This document shows, in pieces, positions 23,601-33,778 of a stretch of 64,000 nt of DNA. Position numbers and translations under genes: made by a program. Source of the DNA: Linepithema humile (Eukaryota; Arthropoda; Insecta; Hymenoptera; Formicidae); the NCBI RefSeq assembly GCF_040581485.1, contig NC_090130.1, forward strand, positions 1,922,001 to 1,986,000, given 5' to 3'. Positions within the stretch are counted from its first letter, which is position 1; each line of letters starts with the position of its first letter. The notes beneath the pieces are model-generated. The model searched no databases and was not told the origin of the DNA. It saw nothing but the letters and a program-made list of their open reading frames with translations.

Positions 23601-25423
23601 AAATTTTGTTTAAATTCAAAAATTAAAAATTTGCCCCTTTAAAATCTGCCGCCCTGGGCTATAGCCTATCCAGCTTAATGGAAAATCCGCCCCTGATTAC
23701 GTGTAATACAATAAAGATGTACATAATGTGTGTAATGCAATAAAGATGTGTAATGCAATAAAGATATATTATTGAATCATTAATTTCAAGTTTCAGTTGT
23801 CACAACTATCGATAGAAATGGGTTAATATAGAAAATAATCTTTTTAGAATTTTATATTCTAAACATACTTGAAAACTTGTCTAAAGTGCTGAATGATGTA
23901 ATATTCATGTAACAAATGTAAAATATTAATTTGTCTTACCTGGATATCCGATATCAACACTTTGAAATCAATTTTCTTATCTCTCAAATAATCCTTAACG
24001 TCTGCTACGACATCCGGCGCGACGATGACATCTAAGGTTCTAATAAATAAATATAGAAACTAAGCTAAACAGTTTGTATAATTTTTTACTGAGAAAGATT
24101 ACGTACCTGTTGGGGTTTGGAAAAGACCAAAATTTTATGTCTTCGGGCTCGGTGTCTTTCAAATCGCGCAGATCCGCAACATGCTTCTCCGTGTTCGGAA
24201 ACACTCTGATCAAATGGTAATTTCGATAATTTATTCTTCTGGCACTCGAGCGTGAATTCTTTTTCTCGGTGCCAACAATGCTACTCATGACTGTATTGAG
24301 ACCACTCGCTACAACAGACAGCACGGATTCAACTAGGCCAAATAGAGAAAAACCCCTGTCGTAGTCATCATCCGACGACGATTCTCTAGTTGTCTCTTGA
24401 GAACAATTTACTTCGACGAGTTTAACTCTTTCCTCTTTTTTATCATTATAATTCAAACACGCTTGCGCTTTTTGATCACTGTGAACATCCTGTAAGCTAC
24501 ACATTTATTACTTTATATAGTTATATTTAGAGCATATTAGTGGTATTGATTCTTTTTTTATACTTTATGCAAATTATAAAAAAAGATATATTACATTATA
24601 AATGCGAGCAGGTAAAATATCGCAAGAGTTTATAATTCTTAAATATAACACAATGTTTTGTAGCCTGAAAATAATTGTGTTATTTTTTATGCATAATTTG
24701 TAAATAAAATAATCTGTAAAAATATTCTAATCGTATAAATTTCAAACTGTATTTGATAGCATCTCGACGTTTGTGTTACATGCTTTTTGAATATCACGAA
24801 TACTGAAAACGCGCAGCTTCGCCATCAATTTCAGCACAAAATGCAACATTCTTTCAAGATTAACGTGCTCACGGTCCACTTCCTCACAGGCGAACGAACG
24901 AAGATAAACTGGAACGGATAGAACGCGCCGAGCGAAAAAAAGTATAACAATTAGCGTAATTGAACGACGCCGAGCAAAAGTGAGATATAAAGATTAGTAG
25001 ACAGTCTTCATTACAACAATTACGTGAAAAAAATGTGATAATATATTTAATAAAAATAATATTCTAGAGTCCAAAATTCCAATTGTAATGTTTATATAGA
25101 ACTGATTGAATATCGGGTTCAATGAAAAAGAAAAGATCGGCTTTGAAATAAAAATCGTCAAATTTCTTCGCCTTGGAAAGTTTATATTTATACGATTACA
25201 GTATCAATTGCATTTGTTGTGTAATGAATAACACCAACCTACTACTTTCTTCATCCAGGGCTTTTTCTTCTTGAAATATCCTCTCTTCCAAGTAATCGTA
25301 GTTATATCCCGGATGTGTCGCAGTGTTACTATCACGATACGGACTACCGCTCGCCGGATGCAGCACGAGCATTCCTGAAACCCCGAGAATCACGCACAAG
25401 ATCGACCCAACGCCGGCGCTCAT
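20630..25423 (-). CDS. Carboxypeptidase B-like zinc metallopeptidase (M14) with N-terminal extension
   Basis: Secreted exopeptidase that removes C-terminal residues. Exons: 25239-25423, 24107-24478, 23940-24039, 22693-22798, 22325-22486, 21831-22044, 21272-21499, 20948-21132 and 20630-20805; all phases agree and give 575 residues. The first exon carries a signal peptide (MSAGVGSILCVILGVSGMLV). A long Ser/Asp-rich extension precedes a propeptide starting near NYHLIRVFP. Zinc ligands lie in HGREW and LTLHSYSQ, the substrate-binding Asn-Arg in DPNRNF, and the catalytic Glu in YTVELRD. The residue at the specificity position (255) is Asp in SGSSDDW, as in carboxypeptidase B, which prefers Lys/Arg. 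The joint between exons 1 and 2 is uncertain; 25235 to 24489 also works in frame, and a start at the ATG at 24504 is possible. Confidence 0.85.
22659..22684. repeat. CA microsatellite in carboxypeptidase intron
   Basis: Thirteen CA units, about twice the length of the paralogous tract at 16261-16275. Confidence 0.8.
23090..23695. mobile_element. hAT-type MITE, 606 bp
   Basis: It interrupts the carboxypeptidase intron only in the right unit; the left unit has the empty site near 16680. The left end is CAGGGACGGATTT and the right end, reverse complemented, is CAGGGGCGGATTT. Flanks ATTGCGTA (23082-23089) and ATTACGTG (23696-23703) are a decayed 8-bp target duplication. There is no transposase frame. 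The presence/empty contrast shows insertion after the segmental duplication, or loss from the left unit, which is less likely. Confidence 0.85.
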
Positions 25424-26005
25424 GGCGTGCTTCGATTGCGCCAGGATGCTCGATCGTCTCGAAGGTCTTTCGTTGACTGGCGAACCTGCAGCCGGAACCC
25501 GTCGCTCGGTTTATGTGGGCACGCGACGGTTTCACTATTCTGCCCCACGGGCTTGTCTTACGGGATTTTAGCTTCGCGCTGAATGACATTTATTCTTTCA
25601 ATCGAGCCGCGGTTCAAAGGCTTCCGGGTTAATGGAATATTAAAAAGATTGAATACATTACTGATGCTGAGGTACGGTGACAAATTGTTCCGGCGCGATG
25701 CTGATCGTTTAAAATAAAAGAAGATAACTGCGGATTCTTTGTGAAGAAGTTGTAACTTTTGTTAACATGCGGCAAAATTCGAAGTAACTGACAGTGATTT
25801 ATTTTGATTTCTAGACGCTTTCTAGATGCTAGTGATTAGTTTTCAAAAAATATGAATGTCAATAGATTCTTGGCAAATTTAATAGTAGCTATATGTATAT
25901 AGAGTATATGTTTGTAATTTGCATTACAAATTTAATTAACAATGCTTATTTTGCCATATTTTTTAAGAAACAATTTATTTCATTTTTAAAAAATGTCACT
26001 TCCTT
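25424..26005. other. Upstream flank of the carboxypeptidase gene
   Basis: Moderately GC-rich near the gene (25424-25620) and then AT-rich. It should hold the carboxypeptidase promoter, but I see no clear TATA box. The open frames on both strands here overlap the signal-peptide exon and look like shadows. Confidence 0.45.
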
Positions 26006-26347
26006 GATGGAAATATTTTGCTGAAAGTACTATGAAATCAATGAAAAGTAAAATGAAAGTTTTTGAAAAATTACTAAATATATTTCAAAATAAATCATAA
26101 TTTTCCGTATGAAAATTTAATGTAATACTATGAAATATAAGGAAAGTTAAAATATACTGCTGAAAAGTAATAAAAGAGTTTTTAAATAATTATCATTATA
26201 AAATTTACTGAATTAAACTGAAAACTGTTACTTTTTAATGAAAAATTGCTGAAGTATTTATGAAATTAATTAATGGAGTCAATTGAGAAAAATTTTCAAA
26301 TACATTTCAGCAAAATTTCGTTAAATTTTCAGAAAAATATTTCCATC
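26006..26347. mobile_element. Foldback MITE with 21-bp terminal inverted repeats
   Basis: The left end reads GATGGAAATATTTTGCTGAAA (one base mismatch) against the reverse complement of the right end, GATGGAAATATTTTTCTGAAA. The interior is AT-rich with many small TTTCA/TGAAA repeats in both orientations and no coding frame. No convincing target duplication is visible, so the superfamily is open. Confidence 0.7.
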
Positions 26348-29300
26348 TGGGTTATTTGTTAATTAAATAATGCAGCATAAGTTTTCAGGTGGTGTAAATG
26401 CATTCCGATGTATTTGTTTGGTATGACACGGCGAAGAGTAGGTCAGTAAGTTTGCCGTTAGCCAAACACGTTTTCTCGATACTAGCGTTCAAACTGTAAT
26501 TACTTGTATCGAATGCACTTTTCTGCGTGATGACACCTCACGTTACGTCTTGCGTAATCACTGTAATTAAAATAACATTCTTACGTTAGCAAATATATAA
26601 AAATATTTAAAGATTTAAACAGGCTATTTACAACTACAAGCGCAATTTCTCTTTACACTGGTTTGCATTAGTTGAGATTTATAAAGAAAATTAATAATAG
26701 GATTCATGTACGAAAGACGACAAGATTAACGAAACTAATTCCTGTAACTTTATTTGTATCTATAAAAAGTAAGATTGAATTTTCGAGTGCTAAGTACAAT
26801 AATAAACAACTGTAATAAAATGAATCGAGTGAAGAAACTGTCTAAAATGACAGGATAAATAACAAGACTGGATTCGTGAATATGATTTATTGTTGTTACA
26901 ACTATGCGCGCGTACCCATGCGGCACGCAACGATACAATTATTGCGTAAACGTACGGAGAATAATAATAGAGCGTAAACAAGTAATAATATTAATAATTA
27001 TTATTATAATGACTGAATGTGTTAAATTAATGTTACGCTGTTAGTCGGGTTTAGGCGCGTACACGAAAGGGAGTCGAGACGGAGAAAGAAAGGGCAGACG
27101 GACAACAAAGGGAAGAAAGGACGCAAAGGAAGACACGGTCGGTTCTCCCAAGCGGGCCCTGCGTCTTTTCAGCGACGTCCAATCGCATTCGAAAGCGTCG
27201 TTTCGAGCCCGATATCTTCAAGACGATTCATCGTATTTCACGTCCGTTGCCATTAAAGGGCCAAGCGTGCGCGGGAAGGGCTCCCAGGACCAACGTTAAC
27301 GTACTCCTCGACCATCGAATATACAGCACGAATTTTGACTAGCACGTTGCGTAACTGCGAGTCCTCTTTCCTCTTGATCGCGGCGGTGTGTTCGCAGAGG
27401 GAGCAGAGGAAACGCCGAAGTTTCGGCCGATCTTCGTCCGGAAGACAAAACAGATAGAAGAGAACCGCGAAAGTAGAGACGAAGAAGTTGGCGACGGCGA
27501 GAGGAGAGCCGGGCTGCTGCGAGCATCGGTGGTCCTCTCGCGCCGTCATATTGTCATAATTACAATATAATCGATTTGATCGTAATAATTGACTGCTCAT
27601 CGTCGCGCCCGTCGAGACGCTCTTCGAAGGCGGGCGCTCGACGGATACACGAGCCCGAAATGGCAAGAATCTATGGGTTCACCGAAAGAATACGCGCGAT
27701 ACTGCCTCGTCACGTACATACTCCTCGAGTAGCATTTCACAGTTCCTGCGTGACTTCCGAGCTGATCCTAAACGTAGCATTGCTTTTTTTTCCGTCGGTC
27801 GCGAGCCGGACGTCAGCTCGCGACGGTCTTCCTCAAGGTGTCTCCTCAAGGCCTCCTTTTAAGGCGACTTTATCTCGCGTCGGCATATTTACAGTTATAA
27901 ATTATTTATAACGTCATCCATTCATACATCGAGGGAGCATGATACGGGAAATATTTTTTTTTTTTACGTATGTGTGAGTATGTATAATATGCTCTGATAA
28001 CGACGTAACATTCTCTGCCAAACATTACTCGAGAGTCTCAAGTATAACATGATAATATATGGATTCAAGATGCTCGCGCATTGTTCAACGATCAATTTGT
28101 TATTTTAATTTCATTTCGATAATCTTCTCCTAAATTATAATTAAAATTTATAATTGTTAGAATGTTTTTGGATCAGAATCACAAAGTCTGTAATTAAATG
28201 TTCTTGAAGAAAACAAAATAAGGAAGTTTATCAGAAATTAAAGCATAGATAGCATTGCTTAGATTAGTCATTAATGCGCGAGTATCTGTTTTGTTATCTT
28301 TCGTGTGATAGTTACGTGAATGTAATATGTGTAACAATGTGTAAGTGTATGTGTATTTATTTATGCATGCGCGGTGCGTACATAGTTTTCCGAAATCGAA
28401 GGCGCACTCAGTTTCGCGCGAGATACGCTCGTTTCGAATGTTCGATGCCCTTCGTAGATCGCACGAAGGGCACGGTTGATTTTCTTCAACTATGACTACG
28501 AGCTATCGATAAGTTCGCGTGCGGCTGATCAATCGTATCTTAAGTGGAGAAAGATGGCAAAATAATAGATTTTAATTTTTGCAAGAAAATTATCTTTGGA
28601 AAATGTTAAGATATATATGTATAAATATCATTTAAATATACTTTGTAGAATTAGAAATACGAAATATTAATTGCTTAATAATAGTAAATAGTATACGCTA
28701 AATTGTAATTATGTTTCAAATAACAACGCAAAGCAAGATGATTATAGTTTTTTTTTTTTTTTTATAAAATCAATTCGAATATATTAAATAATTAAATATA
28801 GTTATTTAGCCACCTTACCTTCTTTAGACCACTCATTATAGCACTCTACTATTCGCTACGTTACATCGCAACAGTGACGATAATCATAATAACAACTTTC
28901 TCATCTTGGCTGCATATTGACGCGAGGATGGAATCGATTTACGCATCGCCTCTCGTCCGTTCTCCTCGATCTCATCCCGAAGAGAGGGATCCTCGATCTC
29001 TTCGCAGTGCTACCGATAATTATGCCGTCCCTACTGTTTATAACATGAATGTCCTACTGATTCAACGCTACGAAATGCACGACGACTTATTACGAGTAGT
29101 CAGTTAACAATAATGATTAATTCGTGCGGTCACTTTGCAGCGGGATCCTTTTCAAGAATCCGCGCGCGTCCTCCGCGTGACAGCGGATTAATGATTTTGT
29201 TAATCGATTATATCGATTCATTCGTCCCGTTATTCGTTTCTCGATCGCTCTCCAATCGGATTCTAAACTTTTTCTCGCGTTAGAAGATATGTGTCAATTT

Positions 29301-29384
29301 TGAAGGTGGAATCGATGAAAATTCGCGGTGATGTTTGTGCCCGTTGATTTTTTTGGCAAATTGTGGCGAGCGAGTAGCGATTTC
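26348..29384. other. Intergenic DNA and probable tensin 3' UTR
   Basis: AT-rich to about 27,030 and then a sharply GC- and CpG-richer stretch (27,050-27,850). The region lies 3' of the tensin stop and probably contains its 3' UTR. Reverse-strand AAUAAA-like motifs near 26,745 and 26,887 are possible ends. A minus-strand frame within 27,253-27,666 has a hydrophobic segment but no recognised relatives. Confidence 0.4.
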
Positions 29385-30870
29385 TTAAACGATGTTAGCT
29401 TTGGCGATGGAGCTTCCCATCATGACCTTGTTTACGAAATTGACGATGGCCGTGGCCGGTTGCTCTGGTTCCAATTCGGCGAACACGTGGCACTGATTGT
29501 CCGATTTGTGGGCGGGTTTTCTCGCTACGAAGCCGAAGCAGCGACTAAAAAAAGAAATAATGACACTTTCAAGTGTTGTGTTTTAAAATATCAGAGATTT
29601 GTCATTATTTTATCATTGATAATTAACACAGCGTGTTAAATTTGGAAAACATACTGAGCGCTAAGTGATCTCCTGATGGCGTCGTCGTTGTCGAACTCCC
29701 ACGTGCGTTCTTCAGTGTCCAGTCCGCAATAACTTATGTTATTTGTGGGATAATGTCTGCGGAAGAATAACTTTCTCGCATTGTCGGTCAAAGTAATGCC
29801 CTGCGTGGAAACTTTGAAGTGAACAATCGTGGCGACCGGCAGCGGTTTCTGCTCGAACAGGCTGGTGACAGCTTTCTTTATGGCTTGCGGGCCGGTCAAG
29901 GATTCCGTGTCAACCGTGAAGAGGTATAAAACGTTACATGCTGCAAAGAATAATATTTGATATATTTAAAAACATTTTTTTTTTTTACTCTTAACAAATT
30001 AAAAGGCTTGAAAATAAAATCAGTTTAAAGCGTCTAGCAGCGACCAGATTTAGGATTCCCGCATCTCATCTAATCAATGTAATTTGCCTTAAATTGATCT
30101 TAATTCGACTGTGAGAAAGTTTATTCAAGCCTCTTCTCATTCCTTCTATTTCAATTTTGCATTAAAAAGTGTGCGCAATCAGTTACCTGCGCCCTGAGCG
30201 AGGAGCTGCTGAGTGCTATTAGTACCAGGTGAGTCTAAGGCTCTGGCAGCTGCTTCCGGCTCAGGTAGCAGCAGTTGGCAAGGTAACGCCATCGCCATCA
30301 GACTGTGCTGGTAAACCAACGCCGAGAGTGAGCTGAAGACCGGCTCGTTCGCGCAACCCTTTAGTCTGACGCCGCGCGACGTCGGCTCGATCAGGAAGTG
30401 CCTGACGAGCTCGCTCGAGGGATCTCGCGGGCTGCTGGGCGCGCCTGGAGGAGGCGTTGCAACTTTCAATGCCAGCCCGAAGGCACCCGGGAACGAGTTG
30501 CTGTCTCGTACCACAAATGTACCGGGTGTCGCATCTTTCAGCATCGAGATTGCTGAAAATCGGAGATTTTCTTATGCAATTAGATAGCGTGGCTTAGAAA
30601 TAAAATTGAAACTATTGCGATCGTTTCATTTAGTGATTAAAGTAATAAATCACTCGATTGTAAAAGATGAGTGGAATAATAAAAATGATTACCTTGCTCC
30701 CGCGATATATTGGGTTTGTACCAAATCCTGCTGGTGTCTCGTACGAATTTCACATTAGCGTCGGCTACTTCCTGAGGCTCGGTGTTCGAATGAACGCTGG
30801 AACGTCTGCTGTAATATTGGACTTGGAGCGGCGAACCACCGCTGCTGATCGAGGTGTATGACGCAGCGCT
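29385..30870 (-). other. Tensin SH2 and PTB exons
   Basis: Exons 30693-30870 and 30187-30552 encode the SH2 domain, from VKFVRDTSRIWYKPNISREQ across the splice to TFVVRDS. Exons 29655-29940 and 29385-29544 encode the PTB domain (CNVLYLFTVDTESLTGPQA, SYCGLDTEERTWEF, CFGFVARK). The SH2 arginine that contacts phosphotyrosine is present. The PTB domain is expected to bind NPxY in beta-integrin tails. Confidence 0.93.
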
Positions 30871-33719
30871 CTGCGAAACCCAAAAGGAAAAGCTGTACAT
30901 CTTCCTCTCGCGTACATCAAAATATTAAATCTAATAAAACGCTGACAAACGTATCTAATTTCAAATCATATCGCTTCAAACTTGAAGCTTGAGCAAAGTT
31001 TTAATTCGATTGCAAGTTCCGCGAAATACACGAGCGCTATTTTTCTATTTTGGAAGCGTTGAATGGAACAAACAGCGCGATGCGAACGTAATGCAATATC
31101 AGGATGCTCACCTTGGGGCTTTGGGCGAATTCTATGTGGGTCGGTGTTCCAGGACTGCGCGAGACAGCCTGCGGCTGCGACATCGTCGATTCGCTTACCG
31201 GAGAAACAGGTCGGTCCTTGCTGTAAAACGAGCAACCGAGCGCAACGTTAGATGATATTCCGCGCGAATATATCGACATTTCCGTGCAGACAGACGTGTG
31301 TGTGTGTGTTGGCTGACTCGTGCATAGTGCTGTACATCGTGAGGAAAACACCGGGAAAAGACGGTATACACACTGTTGTTGAGGGAAGTCTGAGAGGCGG
31401 GAGGTGCGCCTCCGATATTAAAGGGGACGAACGCCTCTAGCGAAAAGCGGGGAAAATAGGTTGATGGAAAAGAATCTCTTCTTCGAAAACGTCTCGACGG
31501 AGGGGAGAGGGGGAGGATGGTGGAAATGTTTACTTTAGTTCCTCAGTAATATAGTTTATTTCGTCGATAACATGTACTTGGGATACACGAGAAGTTTCTA
31601 TCACACACGATGCAAGGAAGCGCGAGTTCTTGTTAGTTTGAAGGTGCAACACACAGTGTGGCCGGCATACGCGGCCGCGATTTATGATACGAAGCGCGCT
31701 AAATCTCCCCTGTTACAACTGCATGGACGTAAGATAAGAAATGGGATCGAATATGTTGCATGAATTCTAGCGAGGCGTGTGATTCTTTCGTTACTTACGA
31801 AAAAAACATTTACAATTTGTGACGAGACAGACATTAAAAGGTGCGTTACATGTTATTCGGATTATGAAAGACAGAGAGAGAGAGAGAGGTTCAATGTATG
31901 GCGGTGTTTTCTGGTCATATATCGTATTATCGTGTGAAGAGTGATACATTATCTATGATACGATGCATTCCGAGCGTATCAACACGCGCGGTTAGTACAA
32001 CATGACACAAAACATTCATAGTGCAAATATTTGGACGCGACGCTCTCCGTCGCTGTGATTAACGTTAACGCCATTAATTGCATATTCAATTGCAGAGCTC
32101 ACTCGCTCGCGCGATTTCTTCGTGTATATTACCTATAGTCGAACGACGCCGATTGGTTAGTGAGCGGCCATCGTTTGTTATGCATTTGTTTAAGCGGCCC
32201 GCTTGCCGGGAAACTCAAGCGTCTAGAATCACGAATATCATTCTGCGTCATCATCCCTCTTTGCGATCCTCTGTCGCGTTCACAGAAAAATCTTTCACGC
32301 CATACGCGTGGCTTGTGGAAATTATTTTTCGTATTATTTGCAAAATATTCAAGTATCGGATGTGCTGCATCCCAGCGCTAATCATCAAAGTTTAAGGTAA
32401 ACAAATTGTAATATTGAAAAATTAAAATATGTATATGTCATGAGCGGAAAATGTTTGCATTTTGTCACCCAATATTTTTGAAAGTTAAAATTATCGATAG
32501 ATAATAATATCAGCATCGAACAAAAATTCCGAAGAATTTTTCCAATCTCAATGCGATTACGTTAAAAACTGTAAGACACGTTGAGAATGAGAGAAAGTGG
32601 AACCTACCGCTGTGTTGTCGGACTCTTGGGGGGAAGTCCCGTCTCCTTCGAGACTTCTCTTCGTTCTTCGATATATATCGTTCGTTCGGCGCCGTAGTTC
32701 CCGACGTTGTTGTTATTATTACCGCCGGCCTCGTTGTTGTTGTTGTTGCTAACGTTGTAGCTGTTGTTGGACGTCATGTAAGTGCGATCGCTGGCGAACG
32801 TCACCGTGGGCGACGCGTTGTTGACGTACGGCGTCCGCGGATGAACCGGAAACGCCGGCGTCTGCGGACGCGAGGCGCCGCTGACGACCGCGCTCCCGGG
32901 ACTGACGCTCCTCTCGGTCCACGATGACGCCGAGTCATTGTGCGGCTGTGAAATTTTAACGTGATTCGTTGTAATTGCGCGTGCTCGCTCGCGGAGACGC
33001 TAGGCGAGATGCGACGAACTGACGAGACATCGATTAACCGCGAACGGAAATGCACAACGCCGTTTTCTGCGCCAGTCTACGCTCTACCAGCCAAGCGAGG
33101 CGTGCTTCAAGTGCCGAGACCAATTCTCAATTAGTAACTAATCACTAGCGACACGCATAAAAAAAAAAAAAGAAACAATAAGGCAAATGACTGTTATAAA
33201 ACATACCGAGTGCTGGATATGGGTTTGCGCGCGGGGTTTGCGTGAGCGGGAGACAAACCTGAGTGCAATTCTGCCATGCTTTGGGCGACTGATTAGAGGA
33301 GCAATTAGTAACATTGCTAGGCACACTGGCAGGCATTGTAGTAGCTGCGATCGCGTTGCCGCCGACGGGATGCTCGTTCGCGGCTTTCGGCGTGCTCGGA
33401 GATGCGCGAATCGGTGAGATCTCGGCTAGAGATTGAATGAGGCTCACGAGAGGGTCAGGCTGATCGACCACCGCCAGCAATCCGCCGTCCACCTGGTCGT
33501 GGCTGCCGGTCGAGCTGTAACTCCCGACGCTCTGATAAGCGACGCGGTTTCTCGATTCGGGCCGTGCGTTTCGCGTCGGCGTCCCGTATTCCTGAATCGC
33601 GATCGTCTGCTTCCGCTCGGAGCGATCGTTGCCGGTTTGCAGCTGCTGATGGCGATGCTCGCGCAGCAACGCGTCCGCCCGCGCAAAACTGTCGCTGCGC
33701 GATTCCGGTCGCGGTGGTG

Positions 33720-33778
<59 letters not shown>

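Larger units (their letters stand above)
17314..24322. repeat. Segmental duplication, right unit
   Basis: The right copy of 10936-17304, with an extra 606-bp MITE (23090-23695). It ends inside the second coding exon of the intact carboxypeptidase, where the left copy is cut. Confidence 0.88.

Noticed and set aside
24286..24504. ATG at 24504 as the true carboxypeptidase start
   Set aside because: It gives no signal peptide; an upstream exon with a clear signal peptide splices in frame to 24478 or 24489. Not fully excluded.
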